NCBI GenBank assembly: GCA_014529385.2 | Contig: CM043945.1 | Span: 155,440,741 to 155,504,740 of the forward strand | DNA from: Adiantum capillus-veneris | Taxonomy: Eukaryota > Streptophyta > Polypodiopsida > Polypodiales > Pteridaceae | Direction of reading: 5' to 3' | DNA: 64,000 bases | In this document: positions 37,125-48,147 of the stretch, piece by piece | Position numbering within the stretch: the stretch's first letter is position 1 | Layout: the number at the start of each line of letters is the position of its first letter | Program-made: the position numbers and the translations under genes | Notes under the pieces: model-generated | The model's database searches: none | Told to the model about the DNA's origin: nothing | Seen by the model: only the letters and a program-made list of their open reading frames with translations

Positions 37125-37666
37125 GTTATATTCACGTCTTCAAAAGGCCAAAATGACCTATGAGACCAAACTACTACAAAATTGTGAATATGATACGATG
37201 TCTGGGTACAAAAAGACTACACCAAAAATACTACTACTACTAGAATCCATCCTCATCTGCACTCTGGATGTCAAGAGTATGGCTCGAATCCTCTGTTGTA
37301 GTCCACGTCGATGCAGTGTAGCCCCTCTTCTCAATCGTGGTCGTCTGGATCTCTGTAGCTCTAGTGCTCGATCGATGAGAGTCTCTGTAGTGGTCAAATG
37401 AGTGTGGGCCAAGCTCTACATTGATGGCTGCTCCTCTGGCTGTCTCATATCTAGTGAAAAGAAATCTGTAATCTATATGTGGGACAGTCTCTCTGTAGCT
37501 CTCCCTAGTAAAGTATCTCTATATCTATCTCACTCAAGTAGATAAGCCCAAGACATCTCTGATCCTCATAACTAATGACACTAGAGAAAGGACCGAAACC
37601 CTCTCTCAATAAGTAGGGGAAACGGCCCCGAATCTCATAGTACACTGTGCAATGCCATATGTAATG

Positions 37667-37703
<37 letters not shown>
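37064..37703 (-). mobile_element. LINE 3' fragment inside the 5' terminal repeat of B
   Basis: On the minus strand this matches the 3' part of the LINE at 25.6-26.8 kb, including ACGTCTTCAAAAGGCCAAAA next to (GA)n at 37,064-37,121. A second (GA)n tract closes the other side at about 37,668-37,703. It has no coding capacity. An equal copy is in the 3' repeat of B (about 44,980-45,583). Confidence 0.8.
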
Positions 37704-37707
<4 letters not shown>

Positions 37708-38315
37708 ACCAGATGGGTCCCAGGACCCAAACCCCCCTCCAAGGGCCCCCCTCTCCATTGCTAGAGAGGTATTTGCTTTAGATTGCACAAAGTCTGGTAC
37801 AATGTTTCTAGATGTTGTGGCACTTGACGACGACGATGACGACGTCGATGTCGGCGATGAGGTCGAGGCTAAGGGCTGACTTCTGAAAATGGAAAACGCT
37901 AGGGATGCTGATGAGGTCGGAGTCGAGCGGCAAAGCGAATGGGCTGATCTGTTCCTGATGACACAAATGATGATTGAAAACTGGAAAACGTTGATGGATC
38001 TGTGGGCTAAAATATGTTTCCATCGTCTTGGCCGTGATGGAACGACCGATTGTGACGAGGGAAAATTGGATCGGATGGGGTTCTGCGGCGGTACGCCGAT
38101 GGAGAGCAAAAGCGCTGCTGGCTGAAAGCGCTGCTGTCCAAAACACTGATGGTGGGCTGAGAAAACGCCAAGGAGACTGGAGGACCGTTTTGCTGTGAGT
38201 TTGCTTCGCTCTTGGGAGCAGCTGCGGAGAGGCCTGGAGTAGCAGAACGCCTGAGGCAGCCCCTTGATTGGAACCCCATGGTTAGCACTCAATGAGGCCA
38301 CTTGGTTGGTAGTAG

Positions 38316-39493
38316 CTGGATACCAGGCTATGCACTCAGTTTTTCCACCACCCACGGTACATGCTGGGTATTTCGGGGGTGGATCAGTGTTCCAAAGTAT
38401 GGCTGGTTATGCGTCTGGAAGTCAGCCGTACATGCCAGGAACAGTGTTCGGGGGTATGCAAGGCATCATGCCAAACCCCATGTATGGTACTATCGGCATG
38501 CAGCAAGGTTTCCACGGCAACCAGGGCCAGTTTGGGGTGCCACAGGGTCATTTTGGCATGGCTGGTTTTTCTGGACAGCAGCCAGATATCGCACCTCTGA
38601 CGCAAAATGTGAATGGCCAAGGCGTGCCGATCATGCCTAGTACAGTGCCCATGTTGCAGACCATCCTGTATGACAACTTGGGGGCACTAGAGAAGCCGAA
38701 GGCTTACAAAGAAGGTGGTGCAACGGTAAAGTTCAGTACCTTCAGTGGTTTCGAGGACAAGACAAAGGCACTCACTTTCCTCCAGCAGTTTGATACAGCT
38801 TATGCGGGAGGGAATTTTACAGAGGCCTCGAAGGTCAGGAAAGCTGCCACTTTCTTAAAGGACAATGCGCTTACATGGTGGACGACATTGTTAATGCAAG
38901 GACAGGCACCCGCCACTTGGGTTTACTTCAAGCAAATGTTTGCATCTGCTTGGCTGTCAAATGAATTTGAAGCCGATGTCCTGACAGATTGGCACCAGCT
39001 TACGGCAGCTTCGTGCAAGAGCTTGCTGGAGTACAATAGGAGGTTTTGTAAAGCATTACTTTCAGTGACCTCCTACAGATTTGTGCCGTTGACAGAGCAG
39101 ATAGAGAAGTATTGTTGTGGGCTGCCTAAAGGGCTTCGCGATTACTGTACAAAGAACAGAGTGGCTACCCTTACTCAGCTTATGGAAGTTCCGAACACTG
39201 GTCTTGCCTTGTTGAAAGGAAAGGACAGTGGATTTCCGAGCAGTGACAAAGGAGGGCAGCAAAAGAAAAATTCAGCGAAGAAGCCCTTTGTGAAAACAAC
39301 TCCTGATGCGTCACAGGGGTCAGAACAGGCCACCAAGGACAAGGATTCAGCTGGGACTTCTGGAGCGCAGGCAAAGAAACAGAAAAGGAAGCCTTTTGTG
39401 CGCAAGTCGCTCGAGGAAAAGAAGGTCCTAATGGCTGAGAACAAATGCTTTATATGCGAGCAGCCTGGTCATATTTCTATCAATTGTCCATAA
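38316..39493 (+). pseudogene. Chromovirus B gag, lacking its N-terminus
   Basis: An open frame carries the capsid region (KAYKEGGATVKFSTFSGFED, FLKDNALTWWTTLL, EKYCCGLPKGLRDY), a Lys-rich linker and the zinc knuckle CFICEQPGHISINC. It stops at a TAA (39491-39493) where A has CAA (Gln). The about 100 residues that A shows before GYQAMH are absent: the terminal repeat joins gag directly at that point. This makes the frame likely untranslatable from a normal gag start, although a Met lies within the repeat at 38264. Confidence 0.85.
38317..38328 (+). promoter_or_regulatory. Possible primer-binding site of B inside gag
   Basis: TGGATACCAGGC lies one base after the end of the repeated sequence, the same one-base spacing as in element C, where TGGTATCAGAGC follows. 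It matches the initiator-Met site only partly, and the bases also encode Gly-Tyr-Gln-Ala of gag, so chance is possible. Confidence 0.3.
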
Positions 39494-39990
39494 AGGAAAA
39501 GGCCAGCTGACTCAGAGGATAAAGAAGACCAGAAAGGCAAGAAGCCAAAACCCACGGCAGGTTTAGTGCCAGACATGGTGGGTGACAGGCCCAGCACAGA
39601 TCCCAGTGAGTTATGCAGGGCATGGGGTAAAGTTAGGGATCAGACGGCACTCATCTTCTTTGATCCAGGTGCCAAAGCCAACTTTATCTCACCAGAGTTA
39701 GCTATGAAGCTAGGCATCAGAGCTGAAGAGATGGGGTACACCGCAGAGGCAGGGTTGGCATGTCCTGGCCACTAAGAGTGTGTTACTCCCATCATTGGAA
39801 AACTGCGTCTGCATATTCAGTCGTATGTGGACATTGAAGAGTTTTACATCATGCCACTGGAAGGTTGTGACGCCTTGTTGGGGATCCCGTGGATGTTCCG
39901 AGTGCATGGAGTCTTGGATGCCTACAACAAAAAGATCACTGTACAGCATAGGGGCAAAACTCACATCTTGGATGTAAAGCTTAAAGGAGA
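39494..39990 (+). pseudogene. Chromovirus B protease region
   Basis: It encodes LIFFDPGAKANFISPELAMK, a retropepsin-like box with Pro in the place of the usual Ser/Thr (Asp-Pro-Gly-Ala), followed by EEFYIMPLEGCDALLGIPW, the usual end of this domain in gypsy elements. A TAA at 39773-39775 separates the active-site part from the rest. Confidence 0.75.
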
Positions 39991-41704
39991 GTCAGTCCCT
40001 ATTGTATCTGCTTCTGCTACCACTTCTGTAATAAAGAATCATCTTTCTGTGTACTTGATTTTTGCACGTGATGTCTCAGATAGTGATCAGTCAAATTTAT
40101 CTGTGCTAGACAAAGAAAGGTCAGCATTTTTTCAAAAGTTTAGTGACTGTTTTTCTGATTCATTACCGTCGCAATTGCCGCCAGACAGACCTGAGGACCA
40201 TCGGATAGATTTGGTGCCAGGGTGTAGCCCACCAAATAGACCTCCCTACAGGGTTAGTGCGGCGCAACAGAAAGAGATTATGGGCCAGGTTGAGGAGTTA
40301 TTAGAGAAGGGGCTGATTCAGCCTAGTTCTTCACCCTTTTGCTCCCCAGTGCTCCTAGTGCAGAAGAAGGATGGCTCATGGCGCATGTGTATTGATTACC
40401 GTGCGTTGAATAAGAATACCATCAAGAATAGGTTCCCTATTCCTCGCATTGATGATATTCTCGATCGTTTAGAGGGTGCTGCAATTTTCAGCAGGATAGA
40501 CCTTAAGAGTGGGTACCATCAGATTCGTATAAGGCCAGAGGATGTGTACAAGACTGCGTTTAGAACGACATTTGGTCTTTATGAGTTTCTAGTGATGCCG
40601 TTTGGGCTAACAAATGCTCCTGCCACGTTCAACAGAATGATGAACCGGATTTTCCGCTCGCAGCAACAGTTTGTTGGAACATTCTTCGATGACATGATTG
40701 TGTATTCGAAGAATGAAGAGGAGCATAGGCGTCACTTGACCATTGTGTTCGAAGAGCTGCGCAGTCACAGGTTACTTGTCAATCCTAAGAAAAGTGAATT
40801 CTTCCTCGAAGAGATCCACTTTCTGGGCCACATAGTCTCAAAGGATGGTGTTAGAATGGATCCCCCAAAGGTCGAAGCTATCAAGACATGGCCAGACTTG
40901 AAGACTGTGCACGATGTCAGAAGCTTCTTGGGATTGTGTTCCTACTATAGAAGGTTTATCAGAAATTTTGCAGAGATGGCATCGCCTCTTCACGGATTGC
41001 AAAAGAAAGAGGTCACTTTCAGATGGACCCAAAAAGAGATTTCAGCTTTTAGTCTCTTAAAGGAAAAGTTGACTTCAGATCCAGTTATTGTTTTGCCAGA
41101 TCTTAGGAAGTCATTTGTGGTCCAGTGTGACGCGTGTGGCAGTAGCATCGGAGCAATGCTAGTGCAAGATGGACGGGTAGTAGCCTATGAAAGCCGAATT
41201 TTGCAAGGGCCAGAGAGGACTATGCAAGTCTATGAGAAAGAGCTCTTGGCCGTGATTCATGCGCTTTCTAGCTGGAAGCACTACCTCTTAGGTGCTGATT
41301 TTGTTGTCCAAACAGATCATCAGACCTTGCGATACTTCTTGACACTGTCAAAGTTATCCGAAAAGCATATGCGATGGGCAAACATTCTTTCCATGTTCCA
41401 CTTCCAGATTATGCATGTGGAAGGTAAGAAGAATGTTGTGGCTGATGCGTTATCAAGAAAGCCACAAATTTCAGCTGTGTCAATTCCTTATCATCATGAG
41501 TTAGATGACATGAAGGAACACTATCCTGCTGATGAAGATTTTGCAAGGATTTTTGAACAGTTACAAGAGGGGCAACATCACGAGCACTACCTCCTTAGAG
41601 ATGGTTTTATGATGATGCATGGCAGACTTTGTGTCATTAGGCCACTGCGACATAAGGTCATGGAAGAGTCATGTCCCACCGTATGCAGGGCATCGTGGCA
41701 TTGA
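39827..41704 (+). CDS. Chromovirus B reverse transcriptase and RNase H
   Basis: A 625-codon open frame runs from the protease end through RT (SWRMCIDYRALNKNTIKNRF, GLTNAPATFNRMM, active site FFDDMIVYS) and RNase H (VQCDACGSSIGA, YEKELLAVIHAL, VQTDHQTLRYFL, VVADALSRKP). All RT and RNase H catalytic Asp/Glu residues expected for the family are visible. It copies element RNA into DNA inside particles. The frame ends at 41704 because of a 2-base loss near 41,668 relative to A, which separates integrase. It is the best preserved pol part in the window, yet it is not joined in frame to gag. Confidence 0.92.
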   Translation: MDIEEFYIMPLEGCDALLGIPWMFRVHGVLDAYNKKITVQHRGKTHILDVKLKGESVPIVSASATTSVIKNHLSVYLIFARDVSDSDQSNLSVLDKERSAFFQKFSDCFSDSLPSQLPPDRPEDHRIDLVPGCSPPNRPPYRVSAAQQKEIMGQVEELLEKGLIQPSSSPFCSPVLLVQKKDGSWRMCIDYRALNKNTIKNRFPIPRIDDILDRLEGAAIFSRIDLKSGYHQIRIRPEDVYKTAFRTTFGLYEFLVMPFGLTNAPATFNRMMNRIFRSQQQFVGTFFDDMIVYSKNEEEHRRHLTIVFEELRSHRLLVNPKKSEFFLEEIHFLGHIVSKDGVRMDPPKVEAIKTWPDLKTVHDVRSFLGLCSYYRRFIRNFAEMASPLHGLQKKEVTFRWTQKEISAFSLLKEKLTSDPVIVLPDLRKSFVVQCDACGSSIGAMLVQDGRVVAYESRILQGPERTMQVYEKELLAVIHALSSWKHYLLGADFVVQTDHQTLRYFLTLSKLSEKHMRWANILSMFHFQIMHVEGKKNVVADALSRKPQISAVSIPYHHELDDMKEHYPADEDFARIFEQLQEGQHHEHYLLRDGFMMMHGRLCVIRPLRHKVMEESCPTVCRASWH

Positions 41705-42690
41705 TGCAACAGTTAAAGCGGTAGAGACGTTCTTCTATTGGCCTACCTTGAGGAGAGATGTGGATGCCTTTGTGCGAGCATGCATAGTTTGCCAAAAGGT
41801 CAAGTTTGACAGGCAAAAGGCACCAGGGTTGTTACAACCACTGCCGATTCCGGATAAGCCATGGGAAAGCATTGCTATGGACTTTATCTTTGATCTTCCA
41901 AGGACACCAACAGGGAATGATGGTATATGGACCATTATCTGCAGGTTCAGCAAGCAGGCCCATTTTATCCCTGTCAGGAAGAAGATAAAATCTGATCAGA
42001 TGGCACGCTTGTTCATGTACAATGTGTTTAAGTACCATGGTATGCCAAAATCGATTATCAGTGATCGTGATCCTCGCATGACCAGTTTGTTCTGGAGAGG
42101 ATTGTTTGAGAACATGGGTGCTACGCTCAAGTTCTCGTCTTCGTTTCATCCACAAACTGATGGACAGTCAGAAGAGGCCAATTCTACTGTCTTAGATCTG
42201 CTGAAATGCTATGTGTCAGATAATAAGGGCAAGTGGGAACACTATTTGCCTATGCTTGAATATGCGTACAATAATACGGTGCATTCGTCTACTGGCAAAG
42301 CACCTTTTGAAATTGTTGAAGGCGGCAAAAAGGTTCCTCCCATTTTGCATACAAAGGACAAGATCTTTGAGGCAGATCGATATGTTGAGAACATGGATGA
42401 GATGTATAAGAAGATTAAAGTTGCCTTGGAGAAGACTCTGGCAAAACAAAAAAAGGCTGCTGATCGTCACCGTCGTGAATTGTTACTATCACCTGGTGAT
42501 TGGGTTCTCTTACGGTTCGAAAAGGCAAGGTTAAAGAAGATGAAGGGCAAGGAACGGCTGTTTCTTAAGCTCAGCATGCGTTGCTATGGGCCTTTTCAAG
42601 TGCTTGACAAGATCAGCGATGTGGCTTACAGGCTGAAATTGCCTGATGCATGGAAGATTCATAATGCGTTTCACGTGAGTCTTCTAAGAC
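41660..42690 (+). pseudogene. Chromovirus B integrase
   Basis: The frame (41619-42830) carries the zinc-binding HHCC part (HVPPYAGHRGID, RACIVCQKVK), the catalytic core with all three acidic residues (AMDFIFDLP, IISDRDPRM, QTDGQSEEAN) and the GPF module (CYGPFQVLDKISDVAYRLK, IHNAFHVSLLRP). After LRP a 4-base deletion relative to A moves the frame, so the chromodomain is read separately. Integrase would insert the cDNA; the domain itself looks intact. Confidence 0.9.
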
Positions 42691-42691
42691 C

Positions 42692-43021
42692 GTGGGTGAT
42701 GTGCCAGAAGATATGCCAGTTGAGGATCAGCCAGAAGTTGAGGAACTTGATGAGATCCAGGTACCTGAGCAAGTTTTGGCACATAAGGACAGAAAAGTTA
42801 AAGGACAAGTTGCAAGACGTTATTTGGTGAAGTTCAAGAACTATCCACCTATGGATGCAAAGTGGATGGAAGAGCATGAACTGTCAGAGTCACCAAATGT
42901 ATTGCAGCTTTACCTTGAAGCCTTTGGGTTACAGCCTACTTATGCCCCAACCCAACGTGTGCAAAGGAGGGGTAATGATAGAGCTAGTATATCAAATGTA
43001 CATATGAATTCAGTGCCATAG
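42692..43021 (+). pseudogene. Chromovirus B chromodomain tail, out of frame
   Basis: It encodes DEIQVPEQVLAHKDRKVKGQ and RRYLVKFKNYPPMDAKWMEE, a chromodomain-type end of integrase as in plant chromoviruses, where it helps choose the integration site. It is detached from integrase by the 4-base loss at about 42,690. The start codon seen is only an internal Met. Confidence 0.8.
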
Positions 43022-43181
43022 ATGGAAATGGCAAAAGTATGAAGGCCTCATTAAGTCATTTGTATCTATGTATGATACGACCTTTCTTGCGGATACATGC
43101 GATGATAAAAGAGTGTTAATACCACAAGATCATCAGTGGCGTGTATTTATGGTATGCAATCGAGGACGTTTGCGATTTCAA

Positions 43182-43191
43182 GAGGGGGGTA
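43182..43191 (+). promoter_or_regulatory. Polypurine tract of chromovirus B
   Basis: GAGGGGGGTA lies directly before the TGTCACGAGG start of the 3' repeat, as in element A. Confidence 0.85.
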
Positions 43192-44666
43192 TGTCACGAG
43201 GACGTGGCAGTTATTAACCATGTCACAGAGATGTGGCAACTGCTAACCTTGGTTGTTGGTTTCTTTCCAATGGGGTTTATTTTATTTGTGTTGAGACCCT
43301 CTTTTTGAAGTAGCAAACGGTCGGACATTGTATGGCCAATGTGAATGGTAGATTCACCCGCAGACGGGAAGTGGTCGGCACTGGAATTCGTATGGTAAGA
43401 GGATGTCTAGGCTCAGAGCAAGATCATATAGATCCCCCCGTCGCACTTAGCAAGTTGGTGGATACTAGGAAGTGAACTCAATTAAGGCGTAAAGTCAAGG
43501 TGGGACTACCAACAAAAAGTATCAGACAGTTGGGCCACATTGCACTTTTGGATGCGGTCCCAATGAGAATAGATGGTCAGAAGACCAGTGGGAGCCCAAC
43601 GGAAGCATCTCCTAAAATTTAGGGAACTGCTATTTTGGGCCGTGAAATGTGTTCGCGTCATTACCTCCGGTATGACTAGGGGAACACTTTATAACTCTGC
43701 CGCGAAGTCAACTGACGCGTCGGTTGGGATATTTTTAAGCGGCGAACCCGAAACGGGAAAATGCTTGAAAATGCGCCAAGTGTCACATTTTCGTGAACTT
43801 TCCTCTTGCAAAAAAATGGGCGCTGATTTTTATGCTGGGAGAGGCCTCATTTCAGCTTTTGTCACAGGTTAAGAGCTATGGAGTGCTTCCTTTCACTCTC
43901 ACGTACAATGTGGTGCTAGGAGTGATGTCCTGCACACTACACACTGCTCTCTCTCTCCCCTACGTGCAGTTATGTGATGCCCCACAAGAGGGCTCCTCAT
44001 TTGACTGATGTACAGTTGTGTGGGTTCATGCTTTTGTGCTGAGGCAAGAGCCTCCTTGAGCAGGAACAGGGGTAGCTAGCTGCTGCTCCAAAGCAAGCAC
44101 TGGTGAGGGTCATAACCTCACCGTACAGGTGCAAAATCAGCGCTGTGTATGCGCTGTAAATTCACTGTTTTTCAGCCATACGGACGCCAGGACCATTGGG
44201 AATCGTGCCCCACTGGCAGAGGACAGTTAGGGGACTGTTTGGGGCTGAAAACAGGGCAAAAACCAGTAAATACAGCGTGCTGAATTTACTATTTTTGGAC
44301 AGGAATCAGAGGGTATACGCCAGTGCAAGCGAGTTCCAGCAGGGGAATTGGTTTCGCGCAAGTTTTGGAGCTATTATGCTGCCGAAATTTGGCCAAATCA
44401 AATGGTATCTAGGTGGATACACGTGAAGGATTCCCATGACCTTACCTTGTAATTTACCCTCATAAAGAATAAAGAAATACCAAAAGGGGCGCCAATTTTG
44501 GGGCCTACAGGTTGTCGGCGTCTGCTCGGAGCATTCTAGCTTCCGAGCCGTGTGTGTATTCAAGTGTTAACTCCCGTCGCAGGTTCTCTTTGCTAAGTGC
44601 TATATGTGTGTGTATAAAGTAAAGAATTTCGGGTGAAAGCCAACGCCTACCGCCCCACGGGCCGGT

Positions 44667-44746
<80 letters not shown>

Positions 44747-45551
44747 CTAAAGTAAATAAAGAATTTCGGGTGAAAGCCAAAGCCTACCGCCATACGGGCC
44801 GGTTTCAATCTCTAAGACCAGTGTAATGTGCAGCGGACGTGAATGACGGTGTAAGCTCAGGATGAGTGATCAGTGAGTGCTCAAGGTTCCTTTTACTTAG
44901 AGGAAAGGAGAGCCTTCCTTAGAGAGAGAATGTGCAGTGACCAAAACAAGAGTGGACAATTGTGAGTGAATAGTGCGTGAGAGAGAGAGAGAGAGAGAGA
45001 GTGAGAAATGTTATATTCACGTCTTCAAAAGGCCAAAATGACCTATGAGACCAAACTATTACAAAATTGTGAATATGATATGTTGTCTGGGTACAAAAAG
45101 ACTACACCAAAAATACTACTACTACTAGAATCCATCCTCATCTGCACTCTGGATGTCAAGAGTATGGCTCGAATCCACTGTTGTAGTCCACGTCGATGCA
45201 GTGTAGCCCCTCTTCTCAATCGTGGTCGTCTGGATCTCTGTAGCTCTAGTGCTCGATCGATGAGAGTCTCTGTAGTGGTCGAATGAGTGTGGGCCAAGCT
45301 CTACATTGATGGCTGCTCCTCTGGCTGTCTCATATCTAGTGAAAAGAAATCTATAATCTATATGTGGGACTGTCTCTCTGTAGCTCTCCCTAGTAAAGTG
45401 TCTCTATATCTATGTCACTCAAGTAGATAAGCCCAAGACATCTCTGATCCTCATAACTAATGACACTAGAGAAAGGACCGAAACCCTCTCTCAATAAGCA
45501 GGGGAAACGGCCCCGAATCTCATAGTACACTGTGCAATGCCATATGTAATG

Positions 45552-45586
<35 letters not shown>

Positions 45587-46196
45587 ACCAGATGGGTCCC
45601 AGGACCCAAACCCCCCTCCAAGGGCCCCCCTCTCCATTGCTAGAGAGGTATTTGCTTTAGATTGCACAAAGTCTGGTACAATGTTTCTAGATGTTGTGGC
45701 ACTTGACGACGACGATGACGACGTCGATGTCGGCGACGAGGTCGAGGCTAAGGGCTGACTTCTGAAAATGGAAAACGCTAGGGATGCTGATGAGGTCGGA
45801 GTCGTGCGACAAAGCGATTGGGCTGATCTGTTCCTGATGACACAAATGATGATTGAAAACTGGAAAACGTTGATGGATCTGTGGGCTAAAATATGTTTCC
45901 ATCGTCTTGGCCGTGATGGAACGACTGATTGTGACGAGGGAAAATTGGATCGGATGGGGTTCTGCAGCGGTACGCCGATGGAGAGCAAAAGCGCTGCTGG
46001 CTGAAAGCGCTGCTGTCCAAAACGCTGATGGTGGGCTGAGAAAACGCCAAGGAGACTGGAGGACCGTTTTGCTGTGAGTTTGCTTCGCTCTTGGGAGCAG
46101 CTGCGGAGAGGTCTGGAGTAGCAGAACGCCTGAGGCAGCCCCTTGTTTGGAACCCCATGGTTAGCACTCAATGAGGCCACTTGGTTGGTAGTAGGC
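43192..46196 (+). mobile_element. 3' terminal repeat of chromovirus B (about 3.0 kb)
   Basis: It repeats 35267-38315 at an offset of 7,925 bases in the first half; later offsets shrink because the (CT)n and (GA)n tracts are shorter. The few differences noticed in the first 1.4 kb include TTTCCCTC against TTTCACTC near 35,969 and 43,894. It ends at TTGGTTGGTAGTAG, exactly where the 5' copy ends, and LINE sequence follows at once. No target-site duplication is obvious. Confidence 0.85.
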
Positions 46197-47603
46197 CTCA
46201 TGTTTCTTGGGGTCCCATGGCAGAGGGTCCAACACGTACTTTAGGTGACTGGTTACAGTTTTCAGGCTTGTCAAAGGAGCTTTAGAGCATCCAGCTACAG
46301 GGCATGTCGGGGGTGCAAGCATGTGTCATGATATCACAGAGGCAGTACCAGCTGAGTGGCTCACACCTCTTGAGTCAGCAACGCCCAAATGGATGGGGGC
46401 CTTCACGCGAGTGGAGGTTCTCATCACAGTTCGGGCTTGCTCAGAGACTGTACCCTCCCTGTTTTTCGAGTTACAGGGTGAGAGTCGTTTACACCGAGTT
46501 TCAATAGAGGTATAGATCCTGACCCTGCAGCTCTTGAGACTAGCCACTGGAGGCTGTGGGCTTGAGAGTGTTGTCTACTAGCACGAGTGCAGTGGGATCC
46601 TGGAGAGTGGTTTTGGAGGGACCCTTTCTCCTCGGTCGACCATCCAGGTGTCCCTTTCTTTCAGTACATTGTTCGACTGGGACGTCACATACTGGCAGCA
46701 TGGAGAGAGGCTCGTCTTGCTGCATCACCTCATTGGCAAGAGGAGGGTCTCACAGCTGAGTTCTTGTCAGCTTTTTGGGAGAGTCTTTGGGACAAGAACA
46801 GTCGCGGCGAGTCACTTTCTTCCAGTGGCTGGTTGCACATCGAGCTACAGCAGTTGGGAGCTAGCTTGTACATAGTGGTCTCTCGGCAGCATGCGTAGCT
46901 TGTGACCATCTTGTGGAGAGTCAACGCCATTGTCTTTGGGATTGTCCTTTGGCACAACAGGTTTGGCTTCGCGTCCTTCGGCTGATGCCAGCTCTTTCCA
47001 CGTCACGGTTGTACACTTGGGGGGCAACTGTTTGGTCCACTCTCACGGGCCTGGCACTTCAGTTTGAGCTATCCTACACCAACAGGATGATAGTGATGAA
47101 GAGGGGTCGCCAGCCTACTAGAGAGCTTACTCCACAGGAGTGGTGCAGTGAGAGAGACGAGTGTTGGGAGCTCATCTGCGGCCTGACACTCTGGTTCATT
47201 TGGCGGGCCCGGTGCTTCCGCATATTTGAGGCTCGCCTTGTACCACCAGCAGAGACTGTTCGAGATCTGTGGCTAGAGCTGATCCATACTCTCAGAGGAC
47301 AGTTGGAGAGACTCCAAGGTAGCTCCAACCACATGCGGGAGCATAGAGAGGCTTTCCTTCGACTCTTGCGCCCTGGGCCTTTCTTCACCATGATCCAGGG
47401 TGTGCTGAGATGGCACTACCATCCACCTGTGTAGCTTTTCCCTCCTCCCATCTGCTGATTTAACCTCATTGTATATATGTTGTCTTTCATTGGGAGAGTC
47501 TCCCCCTTATGATTTTTGTAGCCCCCTCTAGTAGAGGTGTGGTTGTAGCCCTATGGGTAGTTTCATTAACTAATAGAAGGATCTTTTTCTCGGAAAAAAA
47601 AAA
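46197..47603 (+). mobile_element. 5'-truncated LINE with poly-A tail
   Basis: The plus-strand frame 46913-47434 and its upstream extension encode the zinc-binding end of a plant LINE ORF2: CVACDHLVESQRHCLWDCPL, AQQVW, then a Trp/Arg-rich tail. Upstream the frame is broken, including a TAG near 46,862 where Trp would fit. After the TAG stop at 47,434 comes a 160-base 3' UTR and an A10 run at 47594-47603. Endonuclease and RT domains are missing, as usual for 5'-truncated insertions. It belongs to a different LINE type from the (GA)n-ended copies at 25.6-27.9 kb. Confidence 0.8.
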
Positions 47604-47936
47604 CATACAAAACCAACGGACGTGACCTAAAATGGGGAAACATCGTGAAGTCCTTGAATGCAAATTTTCATTCTTTACTTGGTGAGCCAAAGGCTCTTTC
47701 ACCATTATCTGAACACAGAACCAACCACGTGGCATTAAATGTAAGTCAAAAAAAAACATCGCTGCAAGAAAAAACTCTAATACTGCACGTAAAAAGCTTC
47801 CAAGTGAATAAAATAAAAAAAGCAGTTTGCGTTGCTCAATTGCTCTCAGAAGAAATTCCATCTTCTCCACAAGCAATTCACAAGTTCCCCTAGGCAGCTC
47901 GGAGCTTTGTTTGCACGTTTGTCTCTGGCCACTCTT

Positions 47937-47989
<53 letters not shown>

Positions 47990-48147
47990 GCTATGATGTT
48001 AGTAGGCGATGATGACTTTGCTCGCGTATTTAATGGAACCATCAAACGCGGACCCTACTGCCTTCTCATCCTTGATCTATGGTGTTGGAGGTGGCAACAC
48101 CATCTATGGTGTTGGAAGTAGCATCTATGGTACTGGCACCTTATACA
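47604..48147. other. Spacer with (GA)n tract and short minisatellite
   Basis: No gene. It contains (GA)n at about 47,938-47,986 and three imperfect 21-27-bp repeats starting ATCTATGGTGTTGGA or ATCTATGGTACTGG between 48,076 and 48,140, just left of the C LTR. Confidence 0.6.

Larger units (their letters stand above)
35267..38315 (+). mobile_element. 5' terminal repeat of chromovirus B (about 3.05 kb)
   Basis: It matches 43192-46196 almost base for base: only scattered substitutions were noticed, plus microsatellite length differences. The first 1.4 kb corresponds to the LTR of A and includes AAATACCGAAAGGGGCGCCA at 36550-36569. Then follow two 55-60-bp direct repeats around a CT/TG tract, a LINE 3' fragment (37,064-37,700) and sequence equal to the A leader (37,757 on). 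The shared sequence ends at GGTTGGTAGTAG, one base before TGGATACCAGGC. Either the LTR really is 3 kb, or a shorter LTR plus leader was duplicated in tandem. Confidence 0.8.

Noticed and set aside
37606-38355. 249-codon minus-strand frame, repeated at 45491-46201
   Set aside because: It lies inside the repeated leader of B and is Ser-rich with a microsatellite-derived end; presence in both repeats reflects duplication, not selection.
47060-47400. Antisense frame to the LINE end
   Set aside because: Opposite strand shows the zinc-binding LINE motif and a poly-A tail, so the plus strand is the real one.
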